This document shows, one piece after another, positions 45,101-56,350 of a stretch of DNA of 64,000 bases. Under the pieces are notes generated by a model. The model had not been told where the DNA came from, made no database searches, and saw only the letters and a program-made list of their open reading frames with translations. This DNA is from Edaphochlamys debaryana. Taxonomy: Eukaryota > Chlorophyta > Chlorophyceae > Chlamydomonadales. The translations under genes and the position numbers were made by a program. The stretch is from the NCBI GenBank assembly GCA_016858145.1, contig JAEHOE010000016.1:310001-374000 (forward strand), written 5' to 3'. Position 1 is the stretch's first letter. Each line of letters starts with the position of its first letter.

Positions 45101-48100
45101 TGTCCTGCGGCAAGTTCAGCAGCGCTTTGTTGATGAGCGCCGTCAGCTCGTCCAGCAGCGGGATCTGCGCGCCGTCGTTCCAGACCACCGCCGCACGCAC
45201 GGCGTGGATGTTGGTGAGGAAGAAGGCTGACTGGTCGGCGAACAGCGCGGCACCGGTCGACGTGACCGTGAGCACGTGCTGCTGGAGGTTGGACAACAGG
45301 ATGACCTCATCAGCGCCAGACAGCGTGGTGGGTGACGAGTAGTAAGCGAAGGGCAGCGGGTCATCCTCCTCGCGCTGCTGCAGCCGCGTCAGCACCGTGA
45401 TGCCAGTGCCGGCCACGCCCTGGCACATGACTGGCACGATCTGTGGGGGCCGTGGCAGGGTGGTGGCGCAGAGGATTTAAGGCCTGGGGAGTGATTGCAC
45501 GCCCATCGCCCCAGTGCCCTCTCACCTCGCTCTTAAGCGCAGCCAGCAGGCCCTCCTGCGTGCGGGCGCTCTCCGGGACCACGGACCAGACCGCGGCACC
45601 TTCCGCCAGCTTCCGTGTAAACGTTTTCTGCATCTCCTCGTCGCCGTACGCGCGATCAAAGGCCTGCACGATGTACATGTCGCAGGTGGAGTTGGCGTAC
45701 TGCGCCAGAGGGACGTAGCCGCTGCGCTTGGCGTCAAAGACGTCGGGATACGCCACGGTGGTGAGGTATCTGCGTACATGCAAGGCGGAGTCGGGTTTCA
45801 GGTCGGTTATTGCGGGGCTGGTGTTGGACAGGTCAAATCTGACGGGCTGCCTTGCCCGCGCCCATGCCCACTGGGTGCACTTACGTGATGAATGGAAGGT
45901 AGGAAAAGCGCGAGGCGCAGGCCACAGGCTTTCGCCAAGTGGTGGTGATGGGCCTGCGAGGGGCCGGGGACGGAGCCGGAGCAGGGGCGTTTGACGAGCA
46001 AGTTGGGCGGCCCTGAAAACAAAAGCCGTCAGCAGCCGACTTTTAACTCACGCAATAGACCAGCTGGCCACATTCCCGAGAGTGCCCTTGAGGCTGTCGC
46101 TGCCAGTGAAATTGGTCAGGAATGCCTCGGAACCGAGAACACTGCAAGTGTGGGCGAGGGATTGAAGCCAGGTGAACGGGTCAAGGATAGCGCGGACGTA
46201 CTGCCCACATAGCGGCTGCCCTTACCGAGGCCGCAGCCCAATGGTACCCCAGCCCGCACGCATTAGCCCCATTGCTCCTCTGCCCGTCGCAAGGGGCTCG
46301 TGGCTTAATCTGACTCACACATAGCGGCCGACGCAGCTCTCGCCCTCGTTCTTGATGCAAGACGCGGCCATCACCACCCTCGTCACGCCTCCCTTCTCGG
46401 GGCGATCCATGTCGTACAGCACCTGGTTGACGTTATCCACCAGTACGGGGAATGCGGCGCCGTACAGAGTCAGCGTGGCGGAGGGGTACAGAGGGCTTTC
46501 AATCTGGCCGATATGCGCAACCGGTGGCAGTTGGTACTCCAGGGCGTCGCTGAACTGCTTCGCCTGCTCCGCGAGGGAGGAGTTCGAAGTTGCCGGGGGC
46601 ATTGGCGCCGGATAGAGGGGCGGCGGCACGATGTTGGCTGCGGGGGACAGCGGGAGGAGGAAGGGGCGGGTCAGCTGGGGACTGACTTGGTGAGTTGTCG
46701 GCGGAAAGCGCCCTCGTGCATGACTCAATTCGCTTCCCCCGCCAGGCCCCGTGTCTCCTCTCTCTCGCCCCACCCGCAATGTACGACAATGCCAGACTCA
46801 CGATACACGTTGTACGCGGTGAACACGCCGTCCTGTACGTCCATGCAGCGGAACGTGACGACCGCGGAGTCCGGGTCGCTGCCGGCGGGCACTCCCAGGA
46901 AGGCGCCGGCGCTGTAGGAGCAGAACTTCTTCCCGGTCAGGAACGCCTCGATCGTTGTGTTCGGAGGCGCGAAGCCGACCGTCAGGAAGCCTGACGCGCG
47001 GCTGGGCAGGATGCGGTAGCGCTGGTCCTGCATACCCGTGTAGCCACCGAGGATAGCGAGCTGGGTCTGGTTGATGCGGAGGCCGTAGGCTGACGTGGAC
47101 AGGGCGCAGGGCTGCAGGAATAGGCGCTGGAGGTCACCGATGGGAGACACGCCCACGCACAGGCGGTAGCCATCGGGCGTCAGACTCCGCATGCGTAGAA
47201 GGAACCTGTGGGCAGAGGTCGGGAGGGAGAGAGCACGGGGGGCATGGCTGCTTAGGCATTAATGCAGGGCTAGGGCTTTTGCTATTGGCAGGTAGTTAGC
47301 TTCTGTGCCCTCGGCCCTCCCTCATAGGCCCTTGGCGAAGCGCTCACCGCTGCGGCGTCTCCTCGGGCTCAGTGCAGGTGAGGCTGCTCGGAGAGTTTGT
47401 GATGGGAGAGATGAGGAACTGCTGCAAGAGAGCAAGCTCGCCGCCCGGGAAAGGAAGGGTGGCCTCGCAGGGCTTGTAGACCATCTCCGCGCCCTCCTCC
47501 AGACGGGTGGCTGTGAGGCATGTGCCGTTGGCGGCATTGGCGCCGCGCGAGTCGAGCACGTAGCGCCAGGGACGCAGCAGGGGCCCTGGGGAGTGGGGCG
47601 GAGGTAGGTTGAGGGGCTGTGAGGGCAAGGGAAGTGAGTCCAGGGGTAACCGCATGCTGAACTCCCTCTCTTCCTCCATCCAGACCAACTCACTCCACCC
47701 TCTCTACCGAACACGACCACTGCATGCCGAGACCCGACCGCTCACCGGGCCAAGCCTTGATGTCCACAACAGCGTCACGCTTGCAAGGAATCGGATTGGC
47801 AGGAACCGGAGGATCCGTTGCATTCACCGACGTGTTCTTGGCTCCGAGGCACTGACCGAACCAGTTGAACTGGACCTTGGTGACGCCCAGAGGGCCGTAC
47901 GGTGTTACCGTGGGGTAGCCGCCCGCTTGCGGGAAGGTGACCCACTGGGTGCGGTCGTCGCAGTCACAGTCGGCCAGCTTAAGCGGCGTCAGGGGGTGGT
48001 CGTTGGACGAGAGACAGAGCTCGCGCTCGTCGGGGGCAATCCAAGACACCAGCTGACTGCGGGGCGGCCGGGCAGAGGGCGGGGAAAGCGTGCAAAGCGG

Positions 48101-51100
48101 TGGGCGGGGAGGGGCGTGACGTTCTTCGACGTGTGCCTGATCAGACCACAATGGTGTGTTCCGTGGAGTGCATAACCGGTGGCACCAGTCTGAAAGTCAG
48201 AGGGCCACACGGCCCGGGATTGAAGGGGTCTTGCACGCCGGCCAACCCGGCCCCACCTCGGAAGCAATCCTAAAATGTCCACATACAATTAGACTGACGG
48301 CGGGGGCCACCTCAGCGCTGCTGGTGTACGCGGAGCTGCTCGCGCCGATGTAAGGTTAGCGTCGAGCAAGCTCAGGCGCCCATATGCACTACCGACAACG
48401 TCATCCAGTATAGGAGTCATCGGCGGGCTTGTTGCGCAACCCGGCGAGGCACGCTTGCGATGCTACCTAGCATTCAGCTTGCAAAGCCCGTGTACGGGAG
48501 TATAGGACGCGCTGACTAGCTTGTGCCTCGCTTAGGTACGTTTAGGTTAAGGAGCTCCGTCACTTTGCCAGCAGCTGTCGCGCGAGGATGTTGCGTGACC
48601 TTGTTCAAAGCTCGCCTGCTCAGGCCGAGACTGGGAGCGATGTTGCTATCTAACCTTCTGCAAGTCAGCTATGTGATGGGAGAGGCAGTGGCAACACTTG
48701 TCCATGACACTTGTTGGCGTGGCATGTGTTTCATCCCCGGGACCATCCTTCGCCCCCTACCTGAGCGTGCCGCCCGCACCCCACAGAACTCACGTCATGT
48801 TGCCGCACTTGGGGAACTGGACCACCTGGCTCTCGCGAGGCTCCGCGGGGTTGCACGGAGCCCAGCTGGCGGTCAGGTCCTTCTCGTTCATCGTAAGGCA
48901 CTGGCCCTGCATGCCCGGGTGCGTGATGACGCGGTCTCCATTGTCAATGGGACTGACGGTAGTGTGGTTGACGTAAGCGCAAGACGGAGGCGGAGGGGTT
49001 GGCGGTTTGGGCGGTGGAGGGGTGGGGCGCGGGGCGGGCGGGATAGGGGGAGGCCGTTTGGGACTCCCAACCGAAGCCGGCGACGGGGGCTTGGGGGGCG
49101 GGGGCGGGGGGCTCGGTGGGGCCCGGGGGCGCCCAGGGCGGTTGGGTGGCGGGAAAGGCGACCTGACGGGACGTCCTGGGGGCCTGGGGCTGGGCGGCTT
49201 GGGCGGGCGGGGCGTCGGCGGTGGGCGGGGCGGGCGTGGTGGCGGGAACCCCGGACGGTTGGGGTGGGGGGGCTGGGGCGGACGGGGCTGAGGGCTGGGT
49301 GGAGGGCGGGACGGCAGCTTGGGGCGTGGCGGGCTGGGCGAGCGGGGCTTGGGCGAGGGGCTCACAGGGGGCCGCGGAGGGGGGTTGGGAGGCGTCAGAG
49401 GCGCTGCAAGGGCAGAGGTTGTAGGGGCGGTACATGTGGGCGTCCGGTCAAAAGTGTAGCCACAAGCAACCAAGGCCCGAATGTGCCCTCGTGCACTGGC
49501 CCCGACCCAAATAATTCTCTCAGTCCTCAAACAGCTTACTCGGGGGCTGCGGGGGACGCATGGGATACCGCGGACGGAACCTGTGGACAAGGGAACAGCG
49601 ACCGCCCTGAGGATGCTTGGTCGCATCTACAACGAGGCCTTGCTAGTCACAGGCGTTGCAGCCCAAGACAGTACAACAAACGGATGCTACAGGCGTTGAC
49701 CCAATCCGAGGCTGAACGCAGAAAGGTCGGCCCCGCTACTCACGGCCTAGAAGGGGAGGGGCCGGGGGGCTGGGGCCGCGGCGGCCGCGGGTTGGGGCGG
49801 GGGTCTTGGGCGGCCCGCTGGGGGTCTTGGGCGGCTGGCCGGGCGGGCTGGGCGGCTGCAGGGGGTGCGGCGGACTGCGGCAACAGAGCGGAGGCAAGAT
49901 AAACAGGGTGTGAGCCACTTGGACCAATGTCAGAACATGGGGCAAAGTCGCGAGGGAAGCAAACGCCGCGCAGCCTGCGTGCATAACACCAGGCTACGCC
50001 CCTGTAGCCTCTGCTATGCCAACCGCATGTGGCATGTCAACTGCGTGCGGTCAGGGGCTGTGCCCTGCTGTGCTCGCTCACCGGGGGTTTGGCGTCAGGG
50101 GGCGAGGCGGGCGGCCCGGAGGAGTGCGAGGCGGCGACGACCTGGCAGGTGCGCAGAGGGCCGAGGCAGGAAGCAACAGTCTAAGAGCTTCCTCCATTGC
50201 GGCCCCCTGCATGCGCTTGACAAGTCTCCATGCTTCGTAGCGCAATGCACTCCAGACCATGACCCCGAGCATCCCATACCATTGCCAGGGCTTCACGGCC
50301 AGTGCTATAATCATAAGACGCCGGTCACACTACAACCCGTCAGCCCTCGATATCAATCATCCCATGCCAGTAGTAGTTATAGTAGTATGCAAGAGAATGT
50401 ATGCATGTCGAGACTGAGACCGAGGCTCTACTCACGGGTGGCCGGGCTCCTTGGTGCCGGGGGGCAGCGGCGGGTTCTGGGGGTGGTGTGGCAACTTGGG
50501 CTTGGGGAAGAAGGGCGGACGGGGCGAGGGCGCCTGGTCTGGGGACGGAGGAGAGGGCGACTGCGGGAAGCCGGGCATGGCCGGGAGGTTCGGAGGCATC
50601 GAGGGAAAGCTCGGAGGCACCGTAGGGGCGGGCGGCATCTGTGGCTGGCGCGGAAGGCCGGGCTGGAACGGCAGGCCGGGAGGCGGGGGGGCGGGATTCG
50701 GTGGGAAAGGCGTGAAGGGGGCGTACGGAATCATGGGGTAGTCCGGGAAGTTGGGCGGCATCATTGGGGGCATGGTCGGCATCATTGGCGGCATGGTCGG
50801 CAACAGCGGCATCATCGGCGGCATGGTGGGGCTGCTGGGGTAGTCGGGGAAGTTGGGCATGAAGGGTGGCATCTCCGGTTCGATTGGAATGTACGGCCCA
50901 TCTGGCATGTACGGTGGAGGCTCGCCAGGCGATCCCGGAATGGAGGGACGGGCGGGCGGAGAGGGTGAGTCGGGAAATAGCGGCATGGAGGGCATGTAGG
51001 GAGGTGGGGAGCCGGGAGCGTCTGGTGCCATGGGGGGTGGCGGCTCCTGAGGAACTCCCGGGTACCGAGGGAAGGAGGGCGGCCACACGGGGGGGTCTTG

Positions 51101-54100
51101 AGGGAAGCTGGGAAGGTCAGGAGAGGGAGGAGGGGTGATGGGGCTGTTTGGGGCGTCCGGCTGCGGGGGCATGTACGGGAAGGAGGGCGGAGGGACACCG
51201 GGGCTTGGGCGGGTTGGCGTGTCCAGCATCAAGGGCGGAGGGGCAACGGGGCTGGTTGGGGCGTTCGGCTGCGGGGGCATGTACGGGAAGGAGGGTGGAG
51301 GGGCACCGGGGCTTGGGCGGTTTGACAGGTCCTCCGGCATGAAGGGCGGAGGGGCTGGAGGGGCGCCTGGGCGGTTGGGTTCATTGGAGGGCAAGGAGGG
51401 CGGAGGGGCACCAGGGGCATCTGGCGTTGGATTTGACGGTGGCGGCCAGCTCGGCCGCATTGGCCGGAAGTCTGAAATTATATCCGGCGGCGGCTGAGCC
51501 GGAGGCAGAGTGGGCGGCGTGGGAGATGCGGGTAGGAACGGTGGCGGCGGGAGTCCGGGGGGAAACAGCGGCTCGAACGACGGGTAATATGGCGCGAAGG
51601 GCGCGTCCGGTGAGTAAGGGGCAACTGGTGGCGGCGGGGAAGGCCGGTCAGGGGGCAGGATCGGCTCCATAGGGATAAACTCGGCTCCAGGCTGGAGAGG
51701 CGGGTTTGGGTTGAACGGGAGTTGCGGTGGCGGCGGGGAAGGCCGGTCAGGGGGCAGGATCGGCTCCATAGGGATAAACTCGGCTCCAGGCTGGAGAGGC
51801 GGGTTTGGGTTGAACGGGAGTTGCGGTGGCGGCGGGGAAGGCCGGTCAGGGGGCAGGATCGGCTCCATAGGGATAAACTCGGCTCCAGGCTGGAGAGGCG
51901 GGTTTGGGTTGAACGGGAGTTGCGGTGGCGGCGGGGAAGGCCGGTCAGGGGGCAGGATCGGCTCCATAGGGATAAACTCGGCTCCAGGCTGGAGAGGCGG
52001 GTTTGGGTTGAACGGGAGTTGCGGTGGCGGCGGGGAAGGCCGGTCAGGGGGCAGGATCGGCTCCATAGGGATAAACTCAGCTCCAGGCTGGAGAGGCGGG
52101 TTTGGGTTGAACGGAGCTTGCGGTGACGGCTGATCCGGTGGGGAAGGGGAGTCAGGGGGCGCGTCTGGGGCCAAAGGGGTCTGCGGCGGTGGCGGCTGAT
52201 CTGGGGTCTGCGGTGGTGGCAACCCTGGCGCATCCGGCGGTGGTGGCTGATCAAGATCCGCGGGGGTCTGCGGCGGTGGCAACCCTGGCGCATCCGGCGG
52301 CGGTGGCTGATCAAGATCCGCCGGGGTCTGCGGCGGTGGCAACCCTGGCGCATCCGGCGGCGGTGGCTGATCAAGATCCGCCGGGGTCTGCGGCGGTGGC
52401 AACCCTGGCGCATCCGGCGGCGGTGGCTGATCAAGATCCGCCGGGGTCTGCGGCGGTGGCAACCCTGGCGCATCCGGCGGTGGTGGCTGATCAAGATCCG
52501 CGGGGGTCTGCGGCGGTGGCGGGAATTCCGGTTGACCCGGGGCCCCCGGCTGATCCGGAGTCTGCGGCGGTGGCGGGAAATCCGGTTGACCCGGGGCCCC
52601 CGGCTGATCCGGAGTCTGCGGCGGTGGCGGGAATTCCGGTTGACCCGGGGCCCCCGGCTGATCCGGAGTCTGCGGCGGTGGCGGGAAATCCGGTTGACCC
52701 GGAGCCCCCGGCTGATCCGGAGTCTGCGGCGGTGGCGGGAAATCCGGTTGACCCGGAGCCCCCGGCTGATCCGGGGACTGCGGTGGTGGTGGGAATTCGG
52801 GCTGACCCGGAGCCCCCGCCGGCGCATCCGGCACATCCGGCGCCTCGTCGAACTGGGACAGGCGGCGCCCCTTGGCGTTGCCTGCAGCAGGGGAAGGCCC
52901 CGAGGGGGAAGGAAGGAGGGCAAAGGTTTGCGTGCCTGGTAACTTCTGTCGCCCGCCCTGAAGCTACACACCGCACGTACGTGCGTGTGTTCTACCCTTG
53001 AGTGCAAGCGCATGCTTGGGAGGTGCGCAGGGACTATTGGGACGTACGCCATGAGAGGCTTGATGACTAACTCGTAACGCTATGGGCAGAAGTAGACAGA
53101 TCCTGATGGCATGCGCACGCAGACGCCTGAACAATCTGTTTTTTTTACATGCGGCGGATGCACAATCTGCACAATCTGTGTTAGGTGCCGTGTTGCACGG
53201 TCGGTAATACGCAGCCCCCATCGCTAGCCGGCCCCATCCATGGCGGCGCCTGAATACGTCTATCAGCAACTCTAATAATAGCAGCTCTTGGGCCTGGCCA
53301 GAACCTGGCAGGTGCCACGTGCGTGACGACGAGTGCGCGTGTTGTGAGGGACGCTGCAGCATGTGTTCCCGCACGCACAACCTGTTTGGAGTTTGGCTGT
53401 CGTGCCGTACTCTGCAGCCCTCGCCGTGCGTGAGTACAAGAGGTCCGGGCGGGGGCCTCGGTCCGGGCTGCGGGGGGGCCTCGCTCGCTCGCTCCGTGGG
53501 GACTTCGGCCGGGCTTCACTCGCTGTGTGGGGAAACCGGGGGGCCCTAGTCGGGCCGACAAGTGGACGGGTTGGCCACGCGTCGCCAACCCCTGCCGCCA
53601 ACCGACCCCAGGGCTTCTGGCCCGGTTCGAGACCGGCGGGTCGGGCGGGTAGATAGGTGGAGTCGGTACTAGGCAGTCGAAGTTGGGTCGAAGCCGTAGA
53701 AGCCGTACACATAGAGTGTGAGTTGCTGCCAGCCGCCAGCCGCTCCGCTTTGCTTAGGGTGAAGCTATGACCCCTTTTGTTCGAGTGACCGACGACCGCG
53801 AGGGGCGCACGCGTCTCTGTTCAGAATGAAGTGCACTGATGCAGGGAAGTGGTTGGTTTGAGCCCGCCTCACGAACAGAGCACGACGCAAGACGTCCTAA
53901 GCATGTCGTTGCATTGCCGTTCCCGACGGCTGTCGATGTGCAAAGTTCAGGTGGGGTACCGCGCGCCGATCGACCTCCGGCGGAGCGCATTGTGTGGGGC
54001 GGCGAACTTACCTCCCGCCGGCGACCCGAACCCAGCATCTCTCATGTCTCTGTTCAAATACTCACCTGAGGATGATCCGGTGGGATTGCCATCCACGCCG

Positions 54101-54296
54101 GCCAAGACGAGTGCTCTGCGCGCGGCATGGCGAAGGGCAATGGCGTCGAGGGTTCGTGGTCTTGCCGTGTAGCATGATCCCCATAAGACGGCAAGTGCAG
54201 TTTAGACCGCTTGACGCGCCCAGCCACCGCCCTGGCTTACCCCACGACGACGACGAGGAAGCATTGGAGGACCCTGGAGGCCCGCCTTCGCGCCAT
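39174..54296 (-). CDS. Giant secreted hydroxyproline-rich glycoprotein, agglutinin-like, copy B (28 exons, one frameshift)
   Basis: Exons: 54296-54241, 54115-54066, 52881-50436, 50141-50082, 49874-49744, 49580-49540, 49403-48794, 48056-47746, 47585-47348, 47205-46802, 46637-46319, 46141-46052, 45953-45885, 45769-45526, 45440-45095, 44965-44609, 43872-43563, 43438-43122, 42947-42701, 42545-42145, 41986-41650, 41520-41431, 41237-41169, 41039-40802, 40659-40480, 40279-40123, 39733-39338, 39217-39174. The total is 8558 nt, one short of a multiple of three. Exon 5 is 131 nt against 132 in copy A, and its proline periodicity shifts frame near 49786-49806. Every other exon has the expected phase, and about 2852 aa would result without the shift. 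The signal peptide is MARRRASRVLQCFLVVVVG then ALVLAG. The shaft uses other repeats than copy A, while the two-part head and the LRKLLR end are closely similar. It is either a very recent pseudogene or a sequence error in a C-rich run. Confidence 0.75.
43960..44265 (-). repeat. Dispersed intronic element, inverted relative to the HRGP intron 7 copies
   Basis: The reverse complement of this stretch in intron 16 of HRGP copy B aligns with about 31030-31325 (intron 7 of copy A) and about 48545-48760 (intron 7 of copy B). Shared words include AGTTGCAACACTTGTCG, GACTGGGAGCG, CAGCTGTCGCGCGA and GGAGCGCGCCGC. Intron 16 of copy A is only 183 bases and lacks it. No terminal repeats or target-site duplications were recognised. 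Confidence 0.65.
51630..52124 (-). repeat. Five tandem 99-bp repeats in the copy B shaft
   Basis: These are five near-identical 33-codon units, each with LQPGAEFIPMEPILPPDRP followed by a run of prolines and LPFNPNPP. They sit where copy A has its 132-bp repeats but share no obvious sequence with them. Confidence 0.95.
52206..52505 (-). repeat. Five tandem 60-bp repeats in the copy B shaft
   Basis: These are five 20-codon units reading ADLDQPPPPDAPGLPPPQTP. They are almost identical at DNA level and keep the frame. Confidence 0.95.
52506..52829 (-). repeat. Six tandem 54-bp repeats in the copy B shaft
   Basis: These are six 18-codon units around DQPGAPGQP(D/E)FPPPPQTP, at the N-terminal end of the shaft. 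The outermost unit is the most diverged. Confidence 0.93.
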
Positions 54297-56350
54297 TTGC
54301 GGAGCTAACGCCAACGTTTACGATTGGGGTTGCATAGCTGGGTATCAAGGACAGATAATTGTGTTTTCTTGACACTGGTGGGCGTCCCAGCAAGTGCGTG
54401 GACGCGAAACACGTGTGTCAAACAGGCAACGGCTGTCGCTAAGGCACACCAGCACGCGATTTCGCTTTTAAAGAGTCGCGCGCTGGCGCACCCATTGCGC
54501 GGAATGGCACTTTGCTTCGTCGAGTCATGTTCGAGTCACATCACACTTTCCCAACCTCCATCCACCTCTCCCGCGAGCGCGGCCTCTCCAACACTACGCG
54601 ATAGTGATTGCCTTGACATAGCAGCGACATTCAGAGCCGTTGCGTCGCCGGCGACCATCACCCGCGTACGTCGGTTGGGACGTCGGGTCCCGCATGCCCG
54701 TCCCTACCCGCCATCCCGTCTAGCTTCGTGCCACTTCTTTTCCCAACCGCCCTCGTGGCCCCTGCTCGCCTGCCCTATTGACCTTCCTCGACCAACCTCC
54801 AACCCCTACCCCGCCTTGGCTGGAGTTGCTCTGCTGCAGTTGATGCAGCCCGGAGTAGTTGGGCGTCCAGAACAGGTCAGCCGCGCGGCCCGGCCCGGCC
54901 ATCCAGCCGCTGCAGGCTGGTGATGCTTACCAGGCGCCTTACTGCAACGGCGTTCCCGCCCGCCACCGATTACTAGACAGGCGTGCAGCAGCAGGCTCCG
55001 CAGCTAGCGGGGAGTGTCTCGGCATGGGGAGGGTGGAAGCGCGTACCGACGCGTACGTCAAGAGGGACACTTTGGAAGCACGCAGCAGGCCGAAGAGCCG
55101 CTTGGCTACGGCGAGACCTGCCCACACCGCTGCCTGCGCTGCCCCCTGACACATTACGCACCGTGGTGGCACCGGCGCGGCACACCCCCGGCAAGTCTGC
55201 AAGTTCGACGTGTACGGCAGGCCGTCTCCGATTACAGGAGGTTGAGCTTTGCTTTGTCGCTAGCATGCACGGAATGTCTCCCGTGTGCAAGGGGTGAAGA
55301 GTTCCGCTCTGCTGGAACTTCAGTAGTGTGCGCCGACCCGTGCATGTCCATCCACGCGATGAGCACCTGCGCTGTGTGCTTGCGACTACCAAGGTGCGAG
55401 TTTAGGACAACAACTGTATCACAAACAGCTTGACATCATTTCACACAAGTTCCGGCTATCGCGTGCGTCCACGGCCTAGAGTCGAGCGGCGGGCGAGCGT
55501 CCGCTCTTCAAGCAACAACACGGCGGCAGCGAAGAACTCAGCAGCACTCCTCGTCTCGACACGCTGGATTTTTGCATTGCGCCGCTCATTATTGCCCCAA
55601 CCGACACAACCTGCACAACCAACCACTGCTGAGCTGCGCAGCAGTCCGGGCTTGCCCCCCTTTTTTCAGTTGGGAGCGGAACTTACTTGGGGTTGGGTGT
55701 GCATGGCCAGTGGGTCGCCGGTGGGTCGCGGGCGGCGCAGGGGGCCGCGGGGGGAGGGAGGCTGCGTAGCACGCGCGGCACTGCACGTGCACCCCGCTTA
55801 ACCCCGCAGCGCTGCAACATCGCGCCGAGGCGCGTTGGGTAGTCGACACGCAGAATGCAGCAGGCCGCGCGCCAGGGCTTCCCGCGGCCCCTGAGTTGTT
55901 CAGGCCGCACTCTGCTTCTACGCCGGGGCACTCTGGCGGCGCGGGCTTCAAGTTCCTACTCTGTCAACTACGCGATTCACCGTCCCGGCGGAGACTTGGG
56001 CAAGCCAACCCCAAGCCATCACTCCAGCCCATCACTCCAGCACTCTAATCTGCACATTATCTGCACAACTCATTCTTCATCGACCCGGATGCAATGGATT
56101 GGGCTTGCATGGCCCTGGCTCCAGCCACAGTTAGTCTGCCGACCCTACCTGCTGCAGCTGCCCCCGTCGCAAGCACAGCTGAACCTATCATCCGCCTTAC
56201 GTCACGACGTGTACGACGAGCCCATGGACAGATGGGGTTGCTCACAAACCCATTGACCTCCGCCACCACACCCAAGCAAACCAGCGGAGCTAAGCTGGCG
56301 CCCGCCCGCCCAGCGCCCAGAGTCCTGGCAGCGGCCAGGGAGGCTCAGGC
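54297..56350. other. 5' flank of HRGP copy B and 3' flank of the MYND-CS gene
   Basis: Both flanking genes are on the minus strand. The part next to the HRGP gene (about 54300-54900) resembles the copy A 5' flank. The rest (about 54930-56340) is absent from unit 1 and has no convincing exon; its open frames have no domain or splice support. It may be an insertion in unit 2 or a loss in unit 1. A TTACA at about 55233 (TGTAA on the minus strand) is a distant poly(A) candidate for the MYND-CS gene. Confidence 0.5.

Noticed and set aside
51478..53052. Long Arg/His/Ser-rich minus-strand frame and plus-strand frames over the copy B shaft
   Set aside because: These are alternative frames of the same repeat DNA. 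They have no secretion signal, no splice-consistent continuation and no match in copy A.
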